Shown here: piece by piece, positions 17,380 through 25,417 of the stretch | How the letters are laid out: each line of letters starts with the position of its first letter | Position numbering within the stretch: position 1 is the stretch's first letter | NCBI RefSeq assembly: GCF_002093975.1 | Contig: NZ_MSZZ01000067.1 | Span: 1 to 45,613 of the forward strand | Direction: 5' to 3' | DNA length: 45,613 bases | From: Thermoactinospora rubra | GTDB lineage: Bacteria; Actinomycetota; Actinomycetes; Streptosporangiales; Streptosporangiaceae | Notes under the pieces: model-generated | What the model was told of the DNA's origin: nothing | Databases searched by the model: none | What the model saw: the letters and a program-made list of their open reading frames with translations, nothing else | Translations under genes and position numbers: made by a program

Positions 17380-18122
17380 CGCGCCATCACCGGCACGCGG
17401 CCGGTCACCGTGAGCTCGTCCAGGTCACGCACGACGATGTCCGCGGCGGCCGATGCCAGCAGGCCCGTGCCGCCGCGGTCGACGCCCACCACGAGCCCGA
17501 AGCCGCCGCGGCGTCCCGCCTGGACGCCGGCGAGCGCGTCCTCCACGACCGCGACCCGGCCCGGTGGCAGGCCGAGCCGGCGTGCCGCCTCCAGGAACAG
17601 GGCGGGGTCCGGCTTGCCGGGCAGGGCGAGCCTGGCGCTGTCGTTGCCGTCCACGAGAGCGTCGAACAGGTGCGCCAGCCCCGCCGAGGCGATGATCGCG
17701 CCGCAGTGGCGGCTGGCCGAGACGACCGCGGTACGGCTGCCGCGCCGCCGCAGCTCGCGCAGCAGCGCCACGGTGGAGGGGAAGGCGGCCACGCCGTACC
17801 GGCTGACCTGTTCCATGAACAGGGCGTCCTTGGCCCGGCCCAGCCCGTGCACGGTCGGCGTGCCGGGCGCGTCGTCCGGGCCGCCCTCGGGCAGGGTGAT
17901 GCCGCGCGAGGCCAGGAACGTGCGCACGCCGTCCAAGCGGGAGCGGCCGTCGACGTAGCGGAGGTAGTCGGCGCGGATGTCGAAGGGCGGCAGGTCACGG
18001 GCGCGCAGGAAGGCGTCGAACGTCTGCTTCCACGCCGCCGCGTGTACCCGTGCGGTGTCGGTGACCACGCCGTCGGTGTCGAAGACGACTCCGTGGATCC
18101 GCGTCAGGTCGAGGGAGGGCAT
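17376..18122 (-). CDS. pgmB: beta-phosphoglucomutase, HAD superfamily
   Basis: This enzyme converts beta-glucose 1-phosphate to glucose 6-phosphate, feeding the GH65 product into central metabolism without spending ATP. The 248-aa protein has the HAD motifs in order: nucleophile Asp15 and Asp17 in FDTDG, the SAS motif (VVSASRH), the Lys in GKPDP, and the acidic EDALAGVQAG block. A helical cap domain spans about residues 25-95. It is the first gene of the pgmB-GH65 operon, with two DosR-like boxes about 37-70 bp upstream. The pairing with GH65 makes pgmB the preferred call over a generic HAD phosphatase. Confidence 0.92.
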   Translation of the reverse strand: MPSLDLTRIHGVVFDTDGVVTDTARVHAAAWKQTFDAFLRARDLPPFDIRADYLRYVDGRSRLDGVRTFLASRGITLPEGGPDDAPGTPTVHGLGRAKDALFMEQVSRYGVAAFPSTVALLRELRRRGSRTAVVSASRHCGAIIASAGLAHLFDALVDGNDSARLALPGKPDPALFLEAARRLGLPPGRVAVVEDALAGVQAGRRGGFGLVVGVDRGGTGLLASAAADIVVRDLDELTVTGRVPVMAR

Positions 18123-18157
18123 GCCTCGACGCTAGAACCGGCGGCACTGGCGGGCCA

Positions 18158-18192
18158 CGGCCGTTCGTCCCGGGAGGAAGGACGAAGGTCCC
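18158..18192 (-). promoter_or_regulatory. tandem DosR/DevR-like boxes upstream of pgmB-GH65
   Basis: Read on the minus strand, GGGACCTTCGTCCT (18192-18179) is followed by GGGACGAACGGCC (18171-18159). Both keep the GGGAC...GNCC ends of the DosR/DevR pattern and lie 37-70 bp upstream of the start. Confidence 0.55.
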
Positions 18193-18271
18193 GGCGGGCC
18201 TGCCCCGAACGGCTCTGCCGCGCGTCGCCCCGCTGAGGGACGGTGAAGGCCCCACAGGTAGAGGAGCAGCC

Positions 18272-18925
18272 ATGTCCGCGGTGATCATGGAAGGACATCG
18301 TGACCGCGACGGCGGCAGCGTGTCGGTGCTGGGTTTCGACCCGGCCACCGGCGGGCGGGCCTACCGGGAGCGCATCGGGATCGTCCTGCAGGAGGCGGGG
18401 TTCGAGGAGGAGTTCTCCGTCGCGGAGCTGGTGCGGCTGTACGCCGGCTTCTACCCCCGCCACCGCGACCCCGACGAGGTGATCGACCAGGTCGGCCTGT
18501 CCGGCAAGCGGACCGCCCGGGTCCGCACGCTGTCCGGCGGGCAGCGGCGGCGCCTGGACCTGGCGCTCGGCCTGGTCGGACGGCCCGAGCTGCTGTTCCT
18601 CGACGAGCCCACCACCGGCTTCGACCCCTCCGCGCGGCACCACGCCTGGGAGCTCATCGACGGCCTGCGCGCCCTCGGCACCACGATCCTGCTGACCACC
18701 CACTACATGGACGAGGCGCAGCACCTGGCCGACCGCGTGGCGGTGCTGCGTGACGGACGGCTGGCCGCCATCGGCACGCCCGACACGCTGGGCGGGGCGC
18801 AGCGCGGCAGCGTGCTGTCCTTCCGCCTGCCCGACGGCGCCGTCCTGGCCGACCTGCCCGCGCTGACCGGCGAGATCGAGGCGCATGGGGCGGCGGTAGC
18901 CGTACGGACCTCGGACACGCTTTGC
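18272..18925 (+). pseudogene. ABC transporter ATP-binding protein, truncated at both ends
   Basis: The translation holds the Q-loop region (IVLQEAGFEEEF), the ABC signature LSGGQRRRLDLALGL, Walker B LLFLDEPTTGFDP and the His switch TTHYMDEAQHL. These resemble DrrA/CcmA-type multidrug exporter ATPases. The Walker A P-loop and roughly the first 50 residues are missing: the sequence starts MSAVIMEGHRDRDGG, where a normal protein would already be past Walker A. The 3' end runs into serine-recombinase sequence near 18925, losing the C-terminal tail. It cannot bind ATP normally. A GAGGAG ribosome site in front of the ATG suggests the 5' end was fused to another gene's start. Confidence 0.8.
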
Positions 18926-18931
18926 TACATG

Positions 18932-18956
18932 ATCGCCCGAGCTGAGCTCGGGCGAT
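18932..18956. terminator. perfect 12-bp inverted repeat at the ABC/recombinase junction
   Basis: ATCGCCCGAGCT and AGCTCGGGCGAT flank a single G. A T-rich stretch (TACTTCTTTCC) follows on the plus strand, so it could terminate plus-strand transcription. It also lies where a serine-integrase attachment junction could be. Confidence 0.5.
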
Positions 18957-19645
18957 TACTTCTTTCCGGACGGGTTCGTACGTCAGCTGCAGCCCGAGCT
19001 GGCCGTAGACCTCGGCCTTGTCCATCGGATCGGCGCTGTGCAGGGCTCTGCGTACGTCTCCGAGCATGGCCGTCATGGCGGCGATCTCCTCCTCCGTGAG
19101 CCGTTTGGGGATGGCACTGATCAGCTGATCCAGGCGCATCTGCTCGACCTTCCGCTTGGCTTCCGTCTCGGCGATCCACCCGGCGACCACCGCCGGATCG
19201 CTCCCCGCATCCACGAGGGCTCGATAGGCGGCGAGCTTGCGTTCGCACGCGGCCACCGCCTGGCGAGCAGCCTCGACCGCCACCAGGCGATGGTCATCGG
19301 CCAGCTGTGCCTCCGTCATGGCGCGGATCGTGTCCGGGAGATGCGCGGGATCGAACACCGTGGCCAGCCACGCATCCAGCGGCTCGACGATCAGCTCTTC
19401 CCGGACGTAGACCGAGCGCGGGTGGTCGAGCTTGTTGGCCTGCGCGTACTGGCTGGGGAAGACGCACCGGTAGTGCGGCTTGCCGTTGTTCCAGCTGCCC
19501 TGCATGCGCCGCTCGCAGACACCGCAGAACAGCAGGCCGCGGAAGATGTACGGCCGAGGCGTCCGGCGGGGCTTGCGACTTTCCTGGGCGCGTCTGTCCT
19601 GGGCGCGACCGTCGTTCTGTCCAGCGTACGGCCTCGAAGCAAGTC
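18957..19645 (-). pseudogene. large serine recombinase, C-terminal fragment
   Basis: The minus-strand translation contains a recombinase zinc beta-ribbon, RGLLFCGVCERRMQGSW then HYRC, with four Cys ligands. A long coiled coil follows (EAARQAVAACERKLAAYRAL to EAKRKVEQMRLDQL), then the C-terminal LGLQLTYEP strand. This is the DNA-binding half of a large serine integrase. The resolvase catalytic domain with its Ser nucleophile and most of the recombinase domain are absent; the sequence breaks near 19645 against ParA-like coding sequence on the other strand. The 3' limit is uncertain because the frame continues through the palindrome into the ABC gene. It is a relic of an integrated element. Confidence 0.75.
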
Positions 19646-19850
19646 CACCGTGGATCTCGACGAGCTCAGCGGCTATTTCAGGGACCGATGCCGTGCAGTC
19701 GTGAGCATTCCCTACGATCCACATCTTGAAGAAGACTCGGAGCTCGATCTCGACCGGCTCGCGAAGGAGACACGGGACGCGTATCTGATGCTGGCGGCAA
19801 CTGTTGGCGACACGTTCGGCGGATCACATCGCCGCCAACCGGCCGCTTGA
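19646..19850 (+). pseudogene. ParA/MinD-like ATPase, C-terminal fragment
   Basis: The plus-strand translation reads VDLDELSGYFRDRCRAVVSI then PYDPHLEEDSELDLDRL and a final segment with YLMLAATVGDTF. This matches, from memory, the C-terminal end of MinD/ParA-family proteins of actinobacteria. The Walker A and switch regions that should precede it are missing. The fragment starts where the recombinase homology on the opposite strand ends, giving a sharp junction near 19645. The frame runs to a stop at 19850. Identification rests on pattern memory of the IPYDPHLEE block. Confidence 0.5.
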
Positions 19851-19975
19851 GGCGGTCGCGCATCGAAGCAGCATCAGGCTCCCGGGAGCAGCTGTCTGTG
19901 CCCGTAGATTTGGCGCGACATAGGACTTACGGCAGCATGCGAGGGCTGACTGCCTCGGGCGCTCGTGCTTGGAAC
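19851..19975. other. intergenic stretch, no gene seen
   Basis: This gap lies between the ParA-like fragment and the copA terminator. I find no gene, repeat or recognisable motif in it. Confidence 0.5.
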
Positions 19976-20011
19976 AGGTGGCCGGAGGGGGCGCACCTCC
20001 TCCGGCCACCT
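19976..20011 (-). terminator. terminator of the csoR-copZ-copA operon
   Basis: AGGTGGCCGGAGG and CCTCCGGCCACCT form a perfect 13-bp stem with a 10-nt loop, 8 bp after the copA stop. There is no long U-tract, as usual in high-GC actinobacteria. Confidence 0.75.
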
Positions 20012-20019
20012 GAGCTCTC

Positions 20020-22266
20020 CTACCTGAACCGCCGCAACCTGAGGCTGTTGCTCACCACGAACACGCTGGAGAACGCCATCGCCGCCCCGGCGATCATCGG
20101 GTTGAGCAGCCCCATGGCCGCCAGCGGCAGGGCCGCCACGTTGTAGGCGAACGCCCAGAACAGGTTGCCCTTGATGGTGCGCAGCGTGCGCCGCGCCAGC
20201 CGGATCGCGTCGGCCGCCACCCGCAGGTCGCCGCGCACCAGCGTCAGGTCGGAGGCCTCGATCGCCACGTCGGTGCCGGTGCCCATGGCCAGCCCCAGGT
20301 CGGCCTGGGCCAGCGCCGCGGCGTCGTTGACGCCGTCGCCGACCATGGCCACACTCTTCCCCTCGGCCTGCAGCCTCTTGACCACGGCCACCTTGTCGGC
20401 CGGCAGCACCTCGGCGATCACGTTCTCGGGGGCGATGCCGACCTGCTCCGCCACCGAGTGGGCCACGGCCTGGTGGTCGCCGGTGAGCAGCACCGGGGTC
20501 AGCCCCAGGGCACGCAGCTGGGCGATCGCCTCGGCGGAGGTCGGCTTGATCACGTCGGCCACGACCAGCACGCCGCGGGCCTTGCCGTCCCAGCCGACCG
20601 CGACCGCCGTACGGCCGGCCGCCTGCGCCTCCTCCACGACGCGCTCCAGGTCCGCGGGCAGGTGCTGCGACCACTCGGCCAGCAGCTTGGGCCGGCCGAC
20701 CAGCACCGCGTGCCCCTCGACGATGCCTTGGACGCCCAGCCCCTCGACGTTGGCGAAGTCCTCCACGGCGGCGGTGGACTGCGCGGCCCGCGCGACGGCC
20801 CGCGCGATCGGGTGCTCGGAGGCGTGCTCCAGCGCTCCGGCCAGGCGCAGCACCTCCTGCTCGGCCTCGCCCTCGGCCACGTGGACCTCGACCAGGCTCA
20901 TGCGGCCCTCGGTGACCGTGCCGGTCTTGTCCAGCACGATCGTGTCGATCCTGCGGGTCGACTCCAGCACCTCCGGGCCCTTGATGAGGATGCCGAGCTG
21001 GGCCCCGCGCCCGGTACCGACCAGCAGCGCGGTGGGGGTGGCCAGGCCCAGCGCGCACGGGCAGGCGATGATCAGCACGGCCACCGCCGCGGTGAAGGCC
21101 GCCGCCGCGCCCGCGCCGGTGCCGAGCCAGAAGCCCAGCGTGCCGGCCGACAGGGCGATCACGATGGGCACGAAGACGCCCGAGATGCGGTCGGCCAGGC
21201 GCTGCACCTCGGCCTTGCCGGTCTGGGCCTGCTCCACCAGTCTGGCCATCTGGGCCAGCTGGGTGTCGGCGCCGACGCGGGTGGCGCGCACGACCAGCCG
21301 GCCGCCCGCGTTGACGGTGGCGCCGGTGACCGCGTCGCCGGGCCGTACCTCCACCGGGACCGACTCGCCGGTCAGCATCGAGGCGTCGATGGCCGAGGTG
21401 CCCTCCTCCACCACGCCGTCGGTGGCGATCTTCTCGCCGGGCCGCACCAGGAAACGGTCGCCTGCTTTCAGCTGCTCGACCGGCACGCGCCTGCCGTCGG
21501 CCAGCTCCACGTCCTTGGCGCCGAGCTCCAGCAGCGCCCGCAACGCCGCGCCCGCGCGGCGCTTGGAGCGGGCCTCGAAGTAGCGCCCGGCCAGGATGAA
21601 GGCCGTCACCCCGGCCGCCGCCTCCAGGTAGATGTTGCCCGAGCCGTCGGTCGGCTCGATCGTCAGCTCGAACGGATGGGTCATCCCGGGCGTGCCGGCC
21701 GTGCCGAAGAACAGCGCCCACAGCGACCAGCCCAGCGCGGCGAGGGTGCCGAGCGAGACCAGCGTGTCCATGGTGGCGGCGCCGTGGCGCAGATTGGTCC
21801 ACGCGGCCTTGTGGAAGGGCCAGCCCGCGTACACCACGACCGGCGCGGCCAGCGTCAGCGACAGCCACTGCCAGTTGGTGAACTGCAGCGCCGGGATCAT
21901 CGCCATCGCGACGACTGGAATGCTCAGCACCAGTGACGTGATGAGCCGGTGGCGGAGCGGGCGAAGCTCGTCGTCCGGCCCGGTCTGCCCGGTCTCCGGC
22001 CCGGTCTCGGGCTTGGGCGGCTCGGGCAGCGCGGCGGTGTAGCCGGCCGCCTCCACGGTGGCGATCAGCCGCCCCGGGTCCAGATCGGCGGGGAAGGGGA
22101 CCTTTGCCTTCTCGGTGGCGTAGTTGACCGTCGCGGGCACCCCGGCGAGCTTGTTGAGCTGGCGCTCGATGCGGTTGGCGCAGGACGCGCAGGTCATGCC
22201 GCCGATCGACAGCTCGACGCTGCCCCGGGGGCTGCCCTGTGGCCGCTCGTCGGTGATGGGGGACAT
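20020..22266 (-). CDS. copA: copper-exporting P1B-type ATPase
   Basis: Pumps Cu(I) out of the cytoplasm. From the ATG at 22266 the protein has 748 aa, with one N-terminal heavy-metal-associated domain bearing GMTCASC (about residues 24-30) and eight predicted helices. The transport motif is ACPCALGLATP, the phosphorylated Asp is in DKTGTVTEG, the HP motif is SEHPIARA and the hinge is GDGVNDAAAL. C-terminal YN and MxxS copper ligands appear in AFAYNVAAL and AFSSVFVVSNS. These define the Cu(I) (P1B-1) class. A GTG one codon upstream is possible, but AAAGGAG fits the ATG. It is the last gene of the csoR operon, 28 bp after the His-rich gene and before a strong terminator. Confidence 0.96.
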   Translation of the reverse strand: MSPITDERPQGSPRGSVELSIGGMTCASCANRIERQLNKLAGVPATVNYATEKAKVPFPADLDPGRLIATVEAAGYTAALPEPPKPETGPETGQTGPDDELRPLRHRLITSLVLSIPVVAMAMIPALQFTNWQWLSLTLAAPVVVYAGWPFHKAAWTNLRHGAATMDTLVSLGTLAALGWSLWALFFGTAGTPGMTHPFELTIEPTDGSGNIYLEAAAGVTAFILAGRYFEARSKRRAGAALRALLELGAKDVELADGRRVPVEQLKAGDRFLVRPGEKIATDGVVEEGTSAIDASMLTGESVPVEVRPGDAVTGATVNAGGRLVVRATRVGADTQLAQMARLVEQAQTGKAEVQRLADRISGVFVPIVIALSAGTLGFWLGTGAGAAAAFTAAVAVLIIACPCALGLATPTALLVGTGRGAQLGILIKGPEVLESTRRIDTIVLDKTGTVTEGRMSLVEVHVAEGEAEQEVLRLAGALEHASEHPIARAVARAAQSTAAVEDFANVEGLGVQGIVEGHAVLVGRPKLLAEWSQHLPADLERVVEEAQAAGRTAVAVGWDGKARGVLVVADVIKPTSAEAIAQLRALGLTPVLLTGDHQAVAHSVAEQVGIAPENVIAEVLPADKVAVVKRLQAEGKSVAMVGDGVNDAAALAQADLGLAMGTGTDVAIEASDLTLVRGDLRVAADAIRLARRTLRTIKGNLFWAFAYNVAALPLAAMGLLNPMIAGAAMAFSSVFVVSNSLRLRRFR

Positions 22267-22294
22267 CACCTCTCCTTTCGCTCGCGTCCCGCGG

Positions 22295-23326
22295 TCAGTG
22301 GGTGTGGTCGCCGTGCCCGTCGCCGTGCCCGTCGCCGTGGCCGTCGCCGTCCGGCGTCTCGCCGGGCTTGTCCGGGCCCGGCTGCTCGGGGAGGGTCACG
22401 CCGCCGGCCGTCACGGTGAAGTCGGCGGTGCGCACCTCGCCCTCGTGCTGGAAGTCCAGGAACAGCCGGTAGGCGCCCCGGCTGGGCACCTCGGTGTGGA
22501 AGACGATCTGTGGCCCGGCGGTCGCGCTCTCCTCGGGGTGGACGTGCAGGTAGGCCAGGTCGCCGGCGCGCAGGGCCACCAGGTGGCCGTAGGCCCCGAG
22601 GTAGGGCTCGAGGTCGGTGACCGGCTTGCCGTCCTTGGTCACGGTGAGGGTGAGCGTGCTGGAGCGGCCCGGCGTCAGCTCGCCGTCGAGCTTGACCTCA
22701 TAACCGTCCACCTTGGCGGTACGGCCGGCCGCGGGCAGCGCCTTCGGCTTGTAGTCGCCCGCCACGAGCAGGTCGGCGCCCAGCGTCAGCGGGCTGCCGC
22801 CGGTGGGGGCGAAGTCGGCGAAGGCCCGGTAGGCGCCCGGCTTCGGCAGGGTGAGCCTGACGCTCCACACCCCGCCACCGGCCTCGTCCGGGTGCAGGTG
22901 CCAGAAGCCGGCCAGGTCCCGGGAGACCACGATGAAGTGGAGCTTCTTGTCGTGCTGGACCTGGTAGTCGGTGACCGGCTCGCCGTCGGGCCCGGTCACG
23001 GTGAACCGGAAGTCGGTCGGCTCGCCGGGCTTGAGTGCGCCGGTGAGCGGGGTGAGGGTGTAGCCGTTCTGGGACACCTGAAGCCCTCCGGGGGTATCGC
23101 CGGAGCCTTGTTGTGCCGGCTCCGTGTGCTGGACATGGCCGTCGGTTGCCTGAGCGGCGTGGCCGCCGGTTGCCTGAGCGGCATGGCCGCTGCTGGACTG
23201 GGCGGCATGGCCCGGTTTGGCGGGGGCCGGGCCGACTTCGCCCGCAGCGGTGCCGATGCCGAAGGCACCGCCGAAGATCACGGCGAGTCCGAGGGCGTAG
23301 GCGCCGAGCTTGGCCGCCGTGTTCAC
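22295..23326 (-). CDS. membrane-anchored His-rich copper-operon protein
   Basis: A 343-aa exported protein. One N-terminal helix (residues 7-27) anchors or exports it. A repeat zone follows (about 38-66) with three GHAAQ-type units. Two beta-sandwich-like halves come next, each with His pairs (FWHLHPDE and LAYLHVHPEE). The tail repeats GDGH four times and ends HTH. Similar proteins of unknown mechanism accompany actinobacterial csoR-copZ-copA operons; periplasmic copper or silver binding is inferred. GTG 23326 overlaps the copZ stop (GTGA). The repeats are encoded by 24-nt and 12-nt DNA repeats, so length may vary between strains. Confidence 0.82.
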   Translation of the reverse strand: MNTAAKLGAYALGLAVIFGGAFGIGTAAGEVGPAPAKPGHAAQSSSGHAAQATGGHAAQATDGHVQHTEPAQQGSGDTPGGLQVSQNGYTLTPLTGALKPGEPTDFRFTVTGPDGEPVTDYQVQHDKKLHFIVVSRDLAGFWHLHPDEAGGGVWSVRLTLPKPGAYRAFADFAPTGGSPLTLGADLLVAGDYKPKALPAAGRTAKVDGYEVKLDGELTPGRSSTLTLTVTKDGKPVTDLEPYLGAYGHLVALRAGDLAYLHVHPEESATAGPQIVFHTEVPSRGAYRLFLDFQHEGEVRTADFTVTAGGVTLPEQPGPDKPGETPDGDGHGDGHGDGHGDHTH

Positions 23327-23535
23327 GCCGAGCTCACCACCTCATACCCGGCCTCCTCGACCGCGGCGGCGATCTTCGCCGGGTCGACCGGGCTCTCGCT
23401 GTCGACGGTCAGCAGCCCGCTGGCCAGGTCGACCTCGACGCCGGTGACGCCGGGCACCTCGCCGACCTCCTCCTTCACCGAGCTGACGCAGTGGCCGCAG
23501 GTCATGCCCTTCACGGTGTAGGTCGCGGTGGCCAT
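23323..23535 (-). CDS. copZ: copper chaperone CopZ
   Basis: A 70-aa heavy-metal-associated domain protein (beta-alpha-beta-beta-alpha-beta) with the Cu(I)-binding motif GMTCGHC near residues 9-15. It carries copper to CopA and to the repressor CsoR. ATG 23535 is preferred because AAGGAGAG sits 6 nt upstream; a longer frame begins at 23565 without a ribosome site. Its stop overlaps the His-rich gene start. It is 33 bp after csoR and near-paralogous to the copZ at 26742. Confidence 0.95.
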   Translation of the reverse strand: MATATYTVKGMTCGHCVSSVKEEVGEVPGVTGVEVDLASGLLTVDSESPVDPAKIAAAVEEAGYEVVSSA

Positions 23536-23568
23536 ATCAATCTCTCCTTCGGAAAATCTCGGCATTGT

Positions 23569-23850
23569 TCAGGAACGGACGAGTCGCGCGATGGCGTCGG
23601 AGGCCTCCTTGACCTTGGCCTCGGCCTCCGGGCCGCCCTTGAGGGTGGCCTCGGCGACGCAGTGGGCCAGGTGCTCCTCCAGCAGCGAGAGCGCGAAGGA
23701 CCGCAGGGCACTGGTGGCCGCCGACACCTGGGTCAGGATGTCGATGCAGTACTTGTCGTCCTCGACCATCCGCTGCAGGCCGCGAACCTGCCCTTCGATC
23801 CGGCGCAGCCGCCGGAGGTGGTCTTGTGTGCTGTTGCTGTATCCGGCCAT
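23569..23850 (-). CDS. csoR: copper-sensing repressor CsoR
   Basis: A 93-aa all-helical DUF156 protein. The Cu(I) ligands Cys35, His60 and Cys64 form the C-H-C set (KYCIDIL, EEHLAHC), and the DNA-contacting basic residues lie in HLRRLRRIEGQVRGL. When copper binds, CsoR leaves its operator and the operon is expressed. It heads the operon csoR-copZ-(His-rich)-copA and is preceded at 23891-23907 by a likely operator, so it is autoregulated. Similar boxes elsewhere in the window suggest it controls several other units. The family also includes formaldehyde and nickel sensors, but the C-H-C set and neighbours support copper. Confidence 0.94.
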   Translation of the reverse strand: MAGYSNSTQDHLRRLRRIEGQVRGLQRMVEDDKYCIDILTQVSAATSALRSFALSLLEEHLAHCVAEATLKGGPEAEAKVKEASDAIARLVRS

Positions 23851-23890
23851 GTCCCCGGTTCCCCTCGGTGCTGGTGCCCACTATAACACC

Positions 23891-23907
23891 ATACCCCCCT
23901 ATAGTAT
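23891..23907 (-). promoter_or_regulatory. CsoR operator of the csoR operon
   Basis: ATACCCCCCTATAGTAT lies 40 bp upstream of csoR. It has ATAC/GTAT ends around a C-rich core, as in known CsoR operators, and closely resembles the box at 32711-32727. Confidence 0.7.
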
Positions 23908-23912
23908 TCCCA

Positions 23913-23933
23913 GGACAGGGATCGGCCCTGTCC
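23913..23933 (-). terminator. terminator downstream of the MFS gene
   Basis: GGACAGGG and CCCTGTCC form an 8-bp stem with a 5-nt loop, 11 bp after the MFS stop. It separates that gene from the csoR promoter. Confidence 0.6.
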
Positions 23934-23944
23934 CGGGAATGTCT

Positions 23945-25339
23945 CTACGCCCGGGCGGGCTCCGGCTCTTCCTGTGCGACCGCCCTCGGCTTGCGCATGA
24001 ACAGCAGCGCCAGCGCGGCACCGGCGACGGCCACGAGGGCAGCACCCACGAACGCCGCGCCGAAGCCGTCGGTGAGCTCGGTCGGGTTGCCCAGCTCGGC
24101 GGCTCCCTGGGACATGGCCACGGCGGTCATGACCGCCAGCCCCAGCGCCGATCCCACGTTGTAGGTGGTGTTGACGATGCCGGAGGCCAGCCCGGCCTCC
24201 TCCGGCCGGGCGCCGGACATGGCCGACATCATGGCCGGGATGTAGGCCAGCGACATGCCCACCGCGGCGATCAGGCTGGCGGGCAGCACGTCCACGGCGA
24301 ACGAGCCGTCGGGCCGGGCGAACGACAGCCCCGCGACACCGGCCGCGAGGACCAGCAGGCCGAGCACGATGAGCGGCTTGGCGCCGAAGCGGCCGAGCAG
24401 CCGAGCGGTGATGCCGACCATGAAGATCATGATCGCCACAGTCATCGGGAGCAGCGCCGCGCCGCTGGCGAAGGCGCCGTAGCCGAGGACCTGCTGCAGG
24501 TAGAGGTTGAGGAAGTACCACATCGGGATCCACGCCGCGCCCAGCAGCGCCATCGCCAGGTTCGACGCCGCCAGGCCGGGAGCACGCCAGATCGACAGCG
24601 GCATCAGCGGCTGGCGGACCGTGCGCTGGACGATGAGGAACAGCCCCAGCAGGGCCGCGCCGGCGAGGGCGGCGATCCAGTTCAGGTCGACGATGGCGTA
24701 GACGATCAGGGCCACGCCCGCGGTGACCGCGATGGCGCCCAGCACATCCACCGAGCCACGCCTGGCTTGCGTGGCCGGTAGCAGAGCCGGTACGGCCAGC
24801 AGGGTAAGCACGCCGATCGGGATGTAGACGATGAACACCCACGGCCAGCTCAGGTACTCGGTGATGACGCCACCGAGGAAGACCCCGGCGGTGCCGCCCG
24901 CCGGAGCGGCCGCGCCGTACAGGGACATCGCCTTGCCCAGCTCCCGCTGGTCATGGCCGAAGAGCATCATCAGCAACGTCATCGCCGCGGGGGCGATGAG
25001 CGCGCCGCCCACGCCCTGGATGCCCCGGCCCAGGATCTCCACCCACGCGGCGCTCGCCACGGCGGCGACGACCGAGCCGGCGACGAGGATGCCCCAGCCG
25101 GCGGCGAAGACCTTGCGGGCGCCGAGCAGGTCGGACAACCGGCCGCCCAGCAGGAGCAGGCCTCCGAAGGCGACGACGTAGGCGTTGAAGACCCACTGCA
25201 GGCCGCCGGGCGTGAAGCCGAGGTCGCGCTGCATGTCGGGCAACGCGACGCCGATGATGGACGTGTCCATGATGACCATGAACTGCGCGGCGGCGAGCAC
25301 GATGAGTGCCCACCAGCGGCGCGGGTTTGCGGCGTTCAT
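23945..25339 (-). CDS. MFS drug transporter, DHA2 (14-helix) family
   Basis: A 464-aa membrane protein with about 14 helices and the DHA2 hallmarks: MVIMDTSIIGVALPDMQ in helix 1, LLLGGRLSDLLGARKVF (motif A) and RGIQGVGGALIAPAA near helix 4. These proteins export lipophilic compounds by proton antiport; the substrate is unknown. AGGAGG lies 6 nt before ATG 25339. It sits between the copA operon and the reductase, all on the same strand. I see no ATACCC box directly upstream, so copper control is not shown. A terminator follows it at 23913-23933. Confidence 0.92.
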   Translation of the reverse strand: MNAANPRRWWALIVLAAAQFMVIMDTSIIGVALPDMQRDLGFTPGGLQWVFNAYVVAFGGLLLLGGRLSDLLGARKVFAAGWGILVAGSVVAAVASAAWVEILGRGIQGVGGALIAPAAMTLLMMLFGHDQRELGKAMSLYGAAAPAGGTAGVFLGGVITEYLSWPWVFIVYIPIGVLTLLAVPALLPATQARRGSVDVLGAIAVTAGVALIVYAIVDLNWIAALAGAALLGLFLIVQRTVRQPLMPLSIWRAPGLAASNLAMALLGAAWIPMWYFLNLYLQQVLGYGAFASGAALLPMTVAIMIFMVGITARLLGRFGAKPLIVLGLLVLAAGVAGLSFARPDGSFAVDVLPASLIAAVGMSLAYIPAMMSAMSGARPEEAGLASGIVNTTYNVGSALGLAVMTAVAMSQGAAELGNPTELTDGFGAAFVGAALVAVAGAALALLFMRKPRAVAQEEPEPARA

Positions 25340-25355
25340 GCCGTCCTCCTTGTCC

Positions 25356-25384
25356 TCGCATCCGCCACTGCGGCGAGGATGCGA
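25356..25384 (-). terminator. possible terminator after the FAD oxidoreductase gene
   Basis: TCGCATCC and GGATGCGA are inverted around a GC-rich loop, about 34 bp after the oxidoreductase stop and just before the MFS ribosome site. Confidence 0.45.
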
Positions 25385-25417
25385 TGTCGGGGTGAATGAG
25401 GAACCCAGATGGCGAAC

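Noticed and set aside
22312..22350. Short repeats at the copper protein end as a noncoding repeat array
   Set aside because: They translate as GDGH units in a coherent exported protein.
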